20,954 nt of DNA from Eggerthellaceae bacterium (GCA_017960005.1 JAGCZM010000065.1:1-20954), one strand, 5' to 3'. Counted from the stretch's first letter, positions 1 to 7,688 are shown. Numbers and translations: made by a program. The notes: generated by a model from the letters alone, not told the origin.

Positions 1-1136
1 ACCGCAACAGATGTCTTTTCGGATCCGTCTTGTTCTCTGTCTTTTTTAAAACCCAGGAACAAATCTTTGATGATGGCCGACGAACTCGAAATCAAAAGTG
101 AAGATACCGTTGAGATGCTTGCCGCGATGGGCCCCACAATGGCGATGCCGGCAGCCACCGGAGGAAGTGTCTGCACGATGGCAAGCGGGATGATGTTGTC
201 GATGCCGCCGTATGCGGCGATATCATCGGTAAGTACGCCCGCCGCCAAAACACCCATCGAAGTGGATACAATCATCATGATACCGATGATCACGGTACCG
301 ATTACCATCGCCCTCTTAAAACTTCCGGTGCTTCTGGCCCCCATGCAACGAACCGAGCTCTGCGGCAGCGCAAACGTCAGCAAACCGACCAGCAGCCACT
401 GCGTCACGTAAAGCCCGATAGGCATATCCCCGCCGGATAAAGGTTCCATCATCTGAGGATGGTTGGTTTGTATGGTGGCCATGATGTTTTCCAGACCACC
501 GCCCGCGGAAAGTATTCCCCAAGCGAGTATCACCAAACCGATAAGCATGGCGATTCCGCACAGCGCATCCGTTATCGATACTCCCTTAAACCCGCCGATG
601 GTGGTAAACAGAATCGCAGATGCCCCGAATATTAACAAACCGGTCGTATAAGAATAACCGGTCACGGCTTCAAACAGCTTTGCACCGCCGACAAACTGAG
701 CCACCATCGTCGTTGCGAAAAACACGATGATGATGACGGCACCGAGTATGGCAAGCGTCTGCGAATTGTAGCGTTTGCGTATGACGTCGACCACGGTAAC
801 GGCACCGGTTTTACGGGAAACAAGCGCCATCTTTTTGCCCATGATGCCGTACAGCAAGATGAGCGCGGTCACCTGAACGGTTGCCATGTACACCCACCCA
901 AACCCGATGCTCCAGGCCTGACCCGGTCCTCCCACAAAGGAGCTTACCGAACCGTAGGTGGCAACGCAGGTCATCGCCAACACAAAACCGCCGAGGCTTC
1001 TGTTGCCCAAAAAATACTCATCGACAAAGCGGGTGTTTCCCGAGATGCGGGCCAGGGACGCTTTACGTACCGCCACCGAAATCGCCACGGCGGCAATCAA
1101 AAAGACGACGACGGGTATGAGGCCGGTCCAAGTCAT
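1..1136 (-). CDS. panF: Sodium/pantothenate symporter PanF-like, SSS family (3' end missing)
   Basis: Reading the minus strand from the ATG at 1136 gives an open frame to the window edge, about 378 residues without a stop, so the C-terminus lies outside. The protein is very hydrophobic with repeated membrane spans. Near residue 67 it has the stretch FVGGPGQAWSIGFGWVY, which resembles the equivalent segment of E. coli PanF (from memory); later come the glycine-rich FTTIGGFKG segment and a TVSSLLISSSSA segment typical of sodium:solute symporters. By family it would import pantothenate (the coenzyme A precursor) with Na+ at the cytoplasmic membrane. Its ATG overlaps the stop of the DUF997/YhdT gene in an ATGA junction, an arrangement shared with panF-yhdT pairs elsewhere, which supports PanF over other SSS members such as PutP. 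Substrate is inferred, not shown. Confidence 0.8.
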   Translation of the reverse strand, partial: MTWTGLIPVVVFLIAAVAISVAVRKASLARISGNTRFVDEYFLGNRSLGGFVLAMTCVATYGSVSSFVGGPGQAWSIGFGWVYMATVQVTALILLYGIMGKKMALVSRKTGAVTVVDVIRKRYNSQTLAILGAVIIIVFFATTMVAQFVGGAKLFEAVTGYSYTTGLLIFGASAILFTTIGGFKGVSITDALCGIAMLIGLVILAWGILSAGGGLENIMATIQTNHPQMMEPLSGGDMPIGLYVTQWLLVGLLTFALPQSSVRCMGARSTGSFKRAMVIGTVIIGIMMIVSTSMGVLAAGVLTDDIAAYGGIDNIIPLAIVQTLPPVAAGIAIVGPIAASISTVSSLLISSSSAIIKDLFLGFKKDREQDGSEKTSVA

Positions 1137-1423
1137 TTGGCCTCACCCTCATTATCGTCATCCAGCTCGAAATCCTCGAATCCCCATTTGGCCAGGCACA
1201 CGGCAACGACGACGGCAAATATCCATGTCCCAAACGTTCCTCCCAAAACCCACAGAGGAATCCCCAAAACGTAAACGTCGATGCCCGACAACCCGAACCC
1301 GCACAAGATCCAAACAGCAACGATGGCGATGACCGCGACAAGCGTCAATCGCGCGTCACGATCGGCCGATCTGAGTTTGTCGGCATACGTTTTGAACTTC
1401 GATGTGTTTTTGTCTTCGGTCAT
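1133..1423 (-). CDS. yhdT: DUF997/YhdT-like small membrane protein, partner of PanF
   Basis: A 96-residue protein starting MTEDKNTSKF, with two hydrophobic spans (about residues 26-44 and 53-76) and a very acidic C-terminal tail (FEDFELDDDNEGE). Length, two-helix layout and acidic tail match the DUF997/YhdT family, which is found next to panF and has no established biochemical role. An in-frame ATG at 1468 would add 15 residues, but they look non-coding (RIKICFPSLRYKK), so I chose 1423; neither start has a strong ribosome binding site. The stop overlaps the panF start by 4 bases (ATGA), implying translational coupling and perhaps a subunit or assembly role for the transporter. Confidence 0.7.
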   Translation of the reverse strand: MTEDKNTSKFKTYADKLRSADRDARLTLVAVIAIVAVWILCGFGLSGIDVYVLGIPLWVLGGTFGTWIFAVVVAVCLAKWGFEDFELDDDNEGEAK

Positions 1424-1503
1424 GTCTTTTTTGTATCGTAAGGATGGGAAGCATATTTTAATTCTCATACAGCGACGCTTGTATGCCTCTTGGGTATGCG
1501 GTC

Positions 1504-1519
1504 ATATGCACAAGCATAT
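1504..1519. promoter_or_regulatory. Inverted repeat upstream of yhdT-panF (possible operator)
   Basis: ATATGC-ACAA-GCATAT is a perfect 6-bp inverted repeat with a 4-base spacer, in the 132-base gap between pit and yhdT. About 80 bases separate it from the yhdT start. No convincing -35/-10 pair stands out near it, so a repressor or activator site is only a possibility. The gap otherwise holds only a weak ACAAA/TTTGT stem plus T-run after pit. Confidence 0.25.
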
Positions 1520-1555
1520 CCATCACGAAATCAGCATAGAAAAACAAAGATTTGT

Positions 1556-2608
1556 CTAAAAGACGAGAATGAACAGTTTGGCCAGCAAAAAGCCGATCAA
1601 ACCGCAGCACGGGAAGGTCAACACCCATGCGGAAACCATGCCGCCGGCCACGTTCCATTTGACATTGCGGGGGTTTTTTGAGGCACCCACGCCCATGATG
1701 GCGGAAGTGTTGCAATGCGAGGTGGATACCGGCATGCCCGTCAAACTTGCCACCAAAAGCGTGATGCTGGTGGACATGCTCGACGAGACGCCTTGATATT
1801 TTTCGAGTTGAACCATGTCCATGGCAACGGATTTGATGATGCGTTTGCCGCCTATCAAAGTACCAAGCGCCATGGCAAGAGAGCATACAATCATGAGCCA
1901 CAGCGGGAAATCCGTGGCGCTGCTCGATTCGAATCCCATGCTCAAAGAAAAACCGAGCATGGCAATGGCCATGAACTTCTGACCGTCCTGCGCTCCGTGC
2001 AAAAACGCCAATATCATGGCAAGGATGTTTTGTATGACGGTGCAAACCGCATTGCCTTTGCGACGGTTTATCCCGGAGAAAGCAAGTTCGACGCCCTTGA
2101 CTATCAACCAACCCAGCGCAAAACCTGCCACCAAAGAAAACACCATGCCGTAGATGACCTTCATCCACTCCCCCAGCACGATGCCCCCGAACCCGTTTAG
2201 GGCGATGGCGGCACCGGTGATGCCGGCGATGAGGCTGTGGGATTTGGATGCGGGAATACCTTTAAACCAGCAGAAAAGACCCCATCCGATGGAGCCTATC
2301 ATAGCCGCCACCAGCGCAAGCAGCGCCGCATGGGTCCCCCCTCCCGTAAAATCGACCATATTGAACATGGTGGACGCGACGGCCGCCGAGATATAGGTCA
2401 TCCCGAACAGTCCCACGAAATTGAACACCGCGGCCAGAATCAGCGCGGGGCCGGGTTTCATGCAACGGGTGGAGATGGCGGTTGCGATGGCATTGGGAGC
2501 ATCGGTTGCGCCCGATACCACCGTCACGCCCATTACCAAAATAACGATAACCAGCAACGACGGGTACGTACCTACCGCGCTTAAAAATGCTCCCAATGAC
2601 AAATCCAA
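1556..2608 (-). CDS. pit: Inorganic phosphate transporter, PiT family
   Basis: A 350-residue polytopic membrane protein. It carries the duplicated PiT signature: GATDAPNA at residues 33-40 (family form GANDxxNA) and HGAQDGQKFMAI in the second half, plus PASKSH and PVSTSH loops that fit the conserved S(T)SH elements of the family. PiT proteins import phosphate, usually as a metal-phosphate complex driven by the proton or sodium gradient. It is short compared with E. coli PitA (about 500 residues) but within the range of the shorter PiT members. The start codon is TTG at 2608, preceded by GAAAGG about 8 bases upstream. It begins 21 bases after the aldolase stop, so it is probably co-transcribed with it. 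Confidence 0.9.
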   Translation of the reverse strand: MDLSLGAFLSAVGTYPSLLVIVILVMGVTVVSGATDAPNAIATAISTRCMKPGPALILAAVFNFVGLFGMTYISAAVASTMFNMVDFTGGGTHAALLALVAAMIGSIGWGLFCWFKGIPASKSHSLIAGITGAAIALNGFGGIVLGEWMKVIYGMVFSLVAGFALGWLIVKGVELAFSGINRRKGNAVCTVIQNILAMILAFLHGAQDGQKFMAIAMLGFSLSMGFESSSATDFPLWLMIVCSLAMALGTLIGGKRIIKSVAMDMVQLEKYQGVSSSMSTSITLLVASLTGMPVSTSHCNTSAIMGVGASKNPRNVKWNVAGGMVSAWVLTFPCCGLIGFLLAKLFILVF

Positions 2609-2629
2609 AAAAGTTGCCTTTCTTGTTTC

Positions 2630-3568
2630 TTACAAAGAAAACTCTTTTTCTCCGTTGAAGACCGCCAAAGCGTCGGCGACGGAGTAATCGCACAAAGTGA
2701 TTGCGCTGATGGCCTTGGTCAGGCGCACGGCCTCTTCGGTGGAGCGCATATGGATGTTGCGACCGGTCGCGTTACCGCATGCTCCTCCGATATGAATCTG
2801 ATCGAAAAGATCGCTCAGGAATTTCTCGGCATCGGCCTTGCTGCCGCCCGCGCATACCAAACCGGTACGACCCGCTGCCTTGGCGGCGATGGCGAGGTTT
2901 TCTGCGGAAGTCTTGTCCTCACTTGCCTTGGGCGGGTTCACCTTCACGAAATCCGCTCCCAGACAAACGGCGACACCGGCAGCGCCGGCAATCAAATCGG
3001 GAGCTTTCTCGTCGGCAACGGCCTTGCCGCGCGGATAAATCCATAAAACCACGAGTAAACCGTTCGCATGGGCCTCGGCGATAAGCTCGCCTGCCTCCGC
3101 CATCATGGTCGACTCATACTCGCTTCCCAGATAGATGGTGTATCCCAAACCGACGATGTTGACGCCGGCCTCTCTCATGGCAAGCACCCAATCCAAATCA
3201 TGCAATTGCGGGCTGTAGGGGTCTTCTTGGCTGGTCTTGACGAGGTTGGTCTTGGAGTTCATCTTAACCAAATAATTGATTTCGGGATAATCGGCGGCAT
3301 ACTGCGCAATCAAACCGCGCTGTCCCGCCAAAACGCCGATGACGCCCTTGGATCCTATCTCGAAAAGATGCTCGGGATCCAAGTCGGAGATATCGATGCC
3401 CTCACCGTAAAAGTCACCGTTTAAATGCTCGATCTTCTGATCGCAGGCAAACAGCATCAATCGCCCGGTTCCGCGGGTGGCTTTCAGGTAGTTCTCGATA
3501 TACAGTTCTCTGCTTTCGGGTAAAACATCAGCCGGAACACGAACCTGATTCTTGGTGATCTTAGGCAT
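2630..3568 (-). CDS. Class I (Schiff-base) fructose-bisphosphate aldolase, archaeal/FbaB-type
   Basis: A 312-residue TIM-barrel aldolase of the DeoC/LacD/FbaB superfamily. Visible landmarks: FACDQKIEHLN (residues 40-50; the DxxxEH element of archaeal-type class I aldolases), GADFVKVNPP with the likely Schiff-base lysine K209, and the phosphate-binding C-terminal segment GGACGNATGRNIHM (about 261-274). The usual reaction is reversible cleavage of fructose 1,6-bisphosphate to dihydroxyacetone phosphate and glyceraldehyde 3-phosphate; the related LsrF and ADH synthase (AroA') families share the fold, so substrate is not certain. I chose the ATG at 3568 because AAAGGAGGGG sits 5-6 bases upstream; an upstream in-frame start at 3595 lacks such a site. 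It leads a two-gene unit with the PiT transporter. Confidence 0.85.
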   Translation of the reverse strand: MPKITKNQVRVPADVLPESRELYIENYLKATRGTGRLMLFACDQKIEHLNGDFYGEGIDISDLDPEHLFEIGSKGVIGVLAGQRGLIAQYAADYPEINYLVKMNSKTNLVKTSQEDPYSPQLHDLDWVLAMREAGVNIVGLGYTIYLGSEYESTMMAEAGELIAEAHANGLLVVLWIYPRGKAVADEKAPDLIAGAAGVAVCLGADFVKVNPPKASEDKTSAENLAIAAKAAGRTGLVCAGGSKADAEKFLSDLFDQIHIGGACGNATGRNIHMRSTEEAVRLTKAISAITLCDYSVADALAVFNGEKEFSL

Positions 3569-3597
3569 AAGCCCCTCCTTTATCCCCATGCTCAAAA

Positions 3598-3630
3598 AGC
3601 ATTTGTTTTATGCAAAACAATTCTAATGCT
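3598..3630. promoter_or_regulatory. Nested inverted repeats upstream of the aldolase gene (possible operator)
   Basis: TTGTTTT-ATGC-AAAACAA at 3603-3620 is a perfect 7-bp inverted repeat with a 4-base spacer, and it is embedded in an outer AGCATT...AATGCT pair (3598-3603 and 3625-3630). It lies 35 to 62 bases upstream of the aldolase start, in the 103-base gap after the TM2 gene. AT-richness and position suit an operator or a promoter-overlapping site; no clear -35/-10 pair could be fixed. A second hairpin, GATTGC-GGCAG-GCAATC at 3637-3653, has no T-run on the minus strand and so is not a convincing terminator. Confidence 0.35.
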
Positions 3631-3671
3631 CACAGCGATTGCGGCAGGCAATCAAGTGCATCTCATCCACT

Positions 3672-3971
3672 CTAAAACCATTCTCTGACGCCGTCGACAT
3701 ACACCCTCTTGAAATCCTCCTGTCGGGTAACCAGATACGCGATGCCTTCGATGATACCGACCAGTGCCATGAGTATCGTCGCCAAAGAAAACGTCAGTGC
3801 CACTCCCATCACCGACACCGTCAGCATGATGAACCCGGCACGGGTGTAGCCCAGATAAAACTTATGTATTCCGAACACGCCCAAGAATATGGCCAACAAG
3901 CCGCAGACCACATGACTTTTGCGGGGCAAAAACGAGCTGTTCTCGGTGGTGTTGTCGTTTTCTTCGGGCAT
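3672..3971 (-). CDS. TM2-domain membrane protein
   Basis: A 99-residue protein with a polar N-terminus followed by the TM2 pattern: a first membrane helix (about residues 21-34), the tight turn GIHKFYLGYTRAGF, a second helix, and VGIIEGIAYLV where the family usually has a W..xD..xx segment. TM2 proteins are small two- or three-helix inner membrane proteins of mostly unknown function. The ATG at 3971 lies only 2 bases after the stop of the TVP38 gene, so this is the last gene of the five-gene operon. It adds a second small membrane component to a set that also has YtxH-like, PRC-barrel and VTT proteins. Confidence 0.8.
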   Translation of the reverse strand: MPEENDNTTENSSFLPRKSHVVCGLLAIFLGVFGIHKFYLGYTRAGFIMLTVSVMGVALTFSLATILMALVGIIEGIAYLVTRQEDFKRVYVDGVREWF

Positions 3972-3973
3972 GT

Positions 3974-4765
3974 TTATTCGGCCTTATCCTCGGATGTGTC
4001 CCGGGTATGCTCTTTATGGAACTTCTTATCGATGAAAGCCATGATGCGGTCCTTCAAAAGGATGCCTGCGATGCAAATGATTGCGGCCGCCGCGAATATG
4101 GCGATACTCTCCCAAATATAACCCGACGCAAAAGCATCGGCGGCATATGCCGATACGAATATGCCCGGTATGCGTCCCAGATTGGACAGAATCAAATACG
4201 TACTCATCTTCATGGTGGTGAGCGGTACCAAATACGTAAAGGTATCCTTGGGAAGACCGGGTATCAAAAACAATATGAACACCAGAATATTGAGCTTGCC
4301 CGATTGATCGAACTTGTTGAACTTCTCCCAATACTTGGTGGGCACGATTTCCTGCACGAAAGGAGCACCGAGTTTATGCACAATGAAGTAAATAAAGGCG
4401 CTCGAGATGATGCAGCCGATGATGATGACAAGAGAACCCAGCCACGGACCGTACAGCATACCCGCCGCGATCTGGGTGATTTCTCCGGGGATGAAAGCGA
4501 CGACGATTTGCAAAAACTGCAAACCTTCCAATATCAAGACACCGGTGGGCCCGGCCTCGCGGATGGTTTGAAGGGTGCTTTCCAGACCGCCTTCCTCAAA
4601 CAATCCCCCGACTAAAGGCCAAATGAGGATGACCACGACGACCAATATGACAAAGAAGGCTCCCAAACCGCAGAGCTTGAAGATGTTCGCACGCGATACC
4701 CTGGGTTTTTGAGACTCGGATGATTGTTCTTCGGGGCGCTGTTCGACGGCTTTCTTCGGCGTCAT
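3974..4765 (-). CDS. TVP38/TMEM64 (VTT-domain, DedA-superfamily) membrane protein
   Basis: A 263-residue polytopic membrane protein. After a charged cytoplasmic N-terminus (1-28) comes a first helix (about 31-53), then the VTT core with FIPGEITQIAAGMLYG (91-106) and LFLIPGLPKDTFTYLVPLT, the paired F/LxPG elements of re-entrant loops, and further helices before a lysine-rich C-terminal tail. The VTT/DedA superfamily is linked to lipid scrambling or flipping and to envelope and proton-gradient homeostasis; for TVP38 members the substrate is not settled. Start ATG at 4763-4765 overlaps the stop of the PRC-barrel gene by one base (TAATG). The TM2 gene follows after 2 bases. Confidence 0.85.
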   Translation of the reverse strand: MTPKKAVEQRPEEQSSESQKPRVSRANIFKLCGLGAFFVILVVVVILIWPLVGGLFEEGGLESTLQTIREAGPTGVLILEGLQFLQIVVAFIPGEITQIAAGMLYGPWLGSLVIIIGCIISSAFIYFIVHKLGAPFVQEIVPTKYWEKFNKFDQSGKLNILVFILFLIPGLPKDTFTYLVPLTTMKMSTYLILSNLGRIPGIFVSAYAADAFASGYIWESIAIFAAAAIICIAGILLKDRIMAFIDKKFHKEHTRDTSEDKAE

Positions 4766-5565
4766 TACTTGTTTGCCTTTCTGAATTCGTCGGCGAAATC
4801 GGAAAACATGCGTTTTGTTTTGCCGATTTGCTGTCCCGTAAAATACGCGCCCTTGTTGATGGCTTTGCCGGTGGCGGCAACCGCTTTTTTGGCGACGGGT
4901 TTGGCGGCGGCGGTCGCTTTTTTGACCTTATGACCGGCGATGGCGGTGGCCTGTCCGGCCTTCTCCGCGAACCCTCCCTCGGTCTCCATCTCGGCAACTT
5001 CCTCGTCGACGATGATGGCGCCCAGCACTTCGTTTTCTTCCTCGATCTCGTCGGGATTGCCGTATTCGGTGATGGCGACACCTTGTCCGATCTTAAAGCC
5101 TTTGACTTTGTCGGCGGGAATGAACAGCTTGCCCATGATGGTACTGCCCGCAGCCGATTTGATGACCTCGACATTGATAATCCTGCCGGTCGATGCGGAG
5201 AAATTGACCGCGCGCACCTTTCCCAAAACCTTACCGGATTCGGTCAAGACGGGCATGCCGACCCACATGACGCTTCTGTCCCAATCGAGTTTGAGACGTT
5301 TGATGGCCGCCTTGCCGACGGTGTCGGGCTCGTTGTTTAAGATGACATGCTTTTCTTCCAGGAAAAACCCGTCTATGGCGACAAACATGTTCGGTCGATG
5401 AAACATCAACAAAAAGTCGGGGCGTTTGACGATAAACCCGGCAATCTTTTTCTCTTTGGGATAAAACACGAAAGATCGAACCTTACCCAAGAACTTGGAT
5501 TGTTTCTTGCCGCCGTATACGCGCAACTCCGACAAATCGAATGTGCTGTAGGACTTCGAAGCCAT
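4765..5565 (-). CDS. Double PRC-barrel protein with Ala/Lys-rich C-terminal tail
   Basis: A 266-residue protein with no evident signal peptide or membrane span. Residues about 5-90 (FDLSELRVYGG...LGKVRSFVFYPKEKKIAGFIV) and 100-180 (WVGMPVLTESGKVLGKVRAVNFSASTGRI..., ending KGFKIGQGVAI) both have the six-stranded PRC-barrel pattern. An acidic linker follows (DEIEEENE), then a tail rich in A and K (KVKKATAAAKPVAKK) that looks like a disordered or helical interaction segment. PRC barrels are small binding modules found in RimM, photosynthetic reaction centre H subunit and stress proteins; the ligand here is unknown. AAGGAAA precedes the ATG at 5565. It lies 18 bases after the YtxH-like gene and overlaps the TVP38 gene by one base. 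Confidence 0.8.
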   Translation of the reverse strand: MASKSYSTFDLSELRVYGGKKQSKFLGKVRSFVFYPKEKKIAGFIVKRPDFLLMFHRPNMFVAIDGFFLEEKHVILNNEPDTVGKAAIKRLKLDWDRSVMWVGMPVLTESGKVLGKVRAVNFSASTGRIINVEVIKSAAGSTIMGKLFIPADKVKGFKIGQGVAITEYGNPDEIEEENEVLGAIIVDEEVAEMETEGGFAEKAGQATAIAGHKVKKATAAAKPVAKKAVAATGKAINKGAYFTGQQIGKTKRMFSDFADEFRKANK

Positions 5566-5583
5566 AATCGTCGTTTCCTTTTG

Positions 5584-6306
5584 TTATTCGGAATCTTTGC
5601 CGGATGCGGCCACCGCGTCGATGGACTCGCGGGCGTTTTTGATGGCCTGGGCGGCAATACGCGCATGCGCTTCATCGATGCGACGCTTTACATCGTCGTT
5701 TTGGGAAGAGAATGCCGGCGTTACCGTGGAAGCGGGTTCGTTAAAGCGCGTATACGTCTTTTTCTGCTCGGCGGAAGCTTCGGTCTTCTCTTCTTTGATC
5801 TGAGGCTTTTCTTCGGATTGCTTTTCGACCAACACCGCATTGGAATAAACCGCGTTGCTGCCGATCAAGTCATATCCGTAAGATTTGACGGCATTGGCAT
5901 ATGTTCTGGTTCTGTCGGCCAAGGACGAGGCAATCTCTCCGGTGCGCATGTACGCGGCATCGGCAACCTCTCTGCCGCGCTCGGCATAAGATTCGATGCG
6001 GCCGACACCGCGCTGGGTAACTTCGCTCACGAAGTCTCTGGCAGAGCCGGCGATTTCGTGAACACCCTGCTCGGCGGTATTGCCCGCATCTGCTGCCTCA
6101 TATACGCCTGCACCGGTCAAACGGGCAAAGGAGGAAACGGCGGTGTTTGCCGCCCTTCCCGAAAAATCGGTCACCGCGTTATAGCCGGTATTGAGCTTGT
6201 CGGCCATGAGTATGCGGGTTTCGGCACCGGTTCTCTTGGCAGTCAACAGCGCCACGACCGCGCCTGCGGCGGCACCGATCAAAAACGGAGTGAGTCTTTT
6301 AGCCAT
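5584..6306 (-). CDS. YtxH-like membrane-anchored protein
   Basis: A 240-residue protein beginning MAKRLTPFLIGAAAGAVVAL; the N-terminal glycine/alanine-rich helix followed by TAKRTGAETR is the classic YtxH pattern (general-stress membrane protein family). The rest is long, polar and predicted helical, with many A, E, R and K, a proline/glutamate-rich stretch (EEKPQIKEEKTEASAEQKK) and a last helix ending SGKDSE. The most distal in-frame start would extend the frame to 6450, inside the upstream DUF362 gene; I chose the ATG at 6304-6306 because it gives the YtxH N-terminus and forms a TAATG one-base overlap with the DUF362 stop. Function is unknown; YtxH relatives respond to stress in Bacillus. 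Confidence 0.75.
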   Translation of the reverse strand: MAKRLTPFLIGAAAGAVVALLTAKRTGAETRILMADKLNTGYNAVTDFSGRAANTAVSSFARLTGAGVYEAADAGNTAEQGVHEIAGSARDFVSEVTQRGVGRIESYAERGREVADAAYMRTGEIASSLADRTRTYANAVKSYGYDLIGSNAVYSNAVLVEKQSEEKPQIKEEKTEASAEQKKTYTRFNEPASTVTPAFSSQNDDVKRRIDEAHARIAAQAIKNARESIDAVAASGKDSE

Positions 6307-7190
6307 TACAGTTCCACCAATTCGTATTCCATGCTGCCGACACCCAGCTCGGCAGCGGCCTCTATGGTATGCTCGCCGTCCTGACGATGCACGCGTGCCA
6401 GAAAATGGTCGCGCCCGGGATCGTCGGATGCATAAATCAAATCCATGCACGCCTTATCGAGCGCAACCGGATCGCTTGAAGACAAAATGCCGATATCCTT
6501 CATGCAGGGATCTTCGGCCACGGCACAACAGTCGCAGTCAACCGACAAATTGCACATCACCGAAACATACGCGGCATTATCTCCGAAGTAATCGACCACG
6601 GCGGATGCCGCATCCGCCATGCACTCGGTGAACTCCTTGTTTGAAGCGGTGTTGACCCATACGGTCAACTGAGAGCCCACTTTGCCGGCGGAGTGGATGA
6701 GGCATTTGCCTTTGATGGACGCGCATCCGATCGAAAGCTGTTTCAAAGCTCCGCCGTATCCTCCCATGGGATGTCCCTTGAAATGCGACAAAACCAACAA
6801 AGAATCGTACTTTGCCAGATTCTTCCCCACGAAATCCGATGAAAGAATATGGCCGTTTTTGACGGGAAGTTCCAAATCCGGACCTTCGGCATCCAGCAGA
6901 TCGACGTCGAATGTATCCGACCAACCGTGTTCCTTGAGCAATTTGACATGCTTTTTGGTGGAATTGCGCTTACCGACATAGGCGGTATTGCATTCGACCA
7001 CGGTTCCGCCCACATAATCGACCATGGGTTTCATGAACTCGGGACGCAGGAAGTTTTGGTTGCCGGCCTCGCCGGAATGAACCTTGACCGCCACCTTGCC
7101 GGGCAACTTTTTGCCCAATGCCCCATAGGCGCGGATGACGTTTTGAGGGGTGATCTCCCTTATGAAATATACCTTCGGCTTATCGCTCAT
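6306..7190 (-). CDS. DUF362 protein (COG2768-like) without the usual ferredoxin insert
   Basis: A 294-residue protein with the DUF362 core: VAVKVHSGEAGN (33-44), LSHFKGHPMGGYGGALKQLS (134-153), and near the C-terminus DIGILSSSDPVALDKACMDL (232-251). In many relatives a double 4Fe-4S ferredoxin segment (CxxCxxCxxxCP) sits between the GGALK and DPVALD elements; here that region holds no such motif. It does hold a dense cysteine group, CNLSVDCDCC at 213-222 plus C229, as well as C156, C163 and C190. The biochemical role of the family is not established. Start ATG at 7190 has GAGG about 7 bases upstream; an in-frame start at 7220 lacks this. It is the first gene of the DUF362-YtxH-PRC-TVP38-TM2 unit. 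Confidence 0.8.
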   Translation of the reverse strand: MSDKPKVYFIREITPQNVIRAYGALGKKLPGKVAVKVHSGEAGNQNFLRPEFMKPMVDYVGGTVVECNTAYVGKRNSTKKHVKLLKEHGWSDTFDVDLLDAEGPDLELPVKNGHILSSDFVGKNLAKYDSLLVLSHFKGHPMGGYGGALKQLSIGCASIKGKCLIHSAGKVGSQLTVWVNTASNKEFTECMADAASAVVDYFGDNAAYVSVMCNLSVDCDCCAVAEDPCMKDIGILSSSDPVALDKACMDLIYASDDPGRDHFLARVHRQDGEHTIEAAAELGVGSMEYELVEL

Positions 7191-7298
7191 ACAAAACCTC
7201 TGTAACGCAAAAACACACACAAAATCTTATCTGCTTTATTATCAACGCTCGGGGTATCAAAACGAAGCACAAATGGGAATGTTTTCAAATGTTAACGC

Positions 7299-7688
7299 TT
7301 AATTTTCGTTTAAAAACGCAACCGCTTTTTTCAGGGAAGCGAGGGCGACAAGGTCATCGTTGAAGCTCACTTCGATATGGGCGCGGCCCTCTTTTTGATT
7401 GATCCAGCGGGTGTTTCCCGCAAACACGACGGATTTGTCACATTCCCGCGTTGCCTGTAAATGCACGATGATATGTTCGAGCACATGGGCCAAAGAGGTA
7501 TGGTCCATCACGCATCCGAACGTCTTTCCTTCGGCATTTTTACAGGCATGGGTTTGTATTCCCGGATATTCCTTCACAAGCTTTTGTGCCAACTGCGGTG
7601 TCGAGCAATAAGGCTCGCTTAAGGTCACATCGACCCTCATGCGGCCGGTTAAGATTTCGACACGGGTGATGTTGATATGTTTTTGCAT
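7299..7688 (-). CDS. Small protein resembling the N-terminal domain of cyanophycin synthetase
   Basis: A 129-residue soluble protein. From about residue 61 it reads MDHTSLAHVLEHIIVHLQ, then VVFAGNTRW, then an IEVSF strand and a final helix ALASLKKAVAFL. This order (HxxEH helix, then FG/AGxTR, then a VxFxY-type strand and closing AxxxAV helix) is the pattern I know from the N-terminal region of CphA1 cyanophycin synthetases, but no ATP-grasp or Mur-ligase domain follows. H68, E71 and H72 form an HxxEH motif that could bind a metal; catalytic activity is not shown. Its ATG overlaps the stop of the upstream membrane protein by one base (TGATG), so it is translationally coupled in the serS unit. 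Assignment is from pattern memory; a remote-homology search would be decisive. Confidence 0.6.
   Translation of the reverse strand: MQKHINITRVEILTGRMRVDVTLSEPYCSTPQLAQKLVKEYPGIQTHACKNAEGKTFGCVMDHTSLAHVLEHIIVHLQATRECDKSVVFAGNTRWINQKEGRAHIEVSFNDDLVALASLKKAVAFLNEN

Noticed and set aside
1458..2168. A 236-codon minus-strand frame overlapping the phosphate transporter in another frame
   Set aside because: It is rich in H, R and C with no domain, while the other frame is a clear PiT transporter.
5347..6384. A long open frame on the plus strand (345 codons) opposite the PRC-barrel and YtxH-like genes
   Set aside because: Its translation has no recognisable domain and follows codon bias of the opposite strand; the minus-strand genes have family motifs, ribosome binding sites and coupled junctions.
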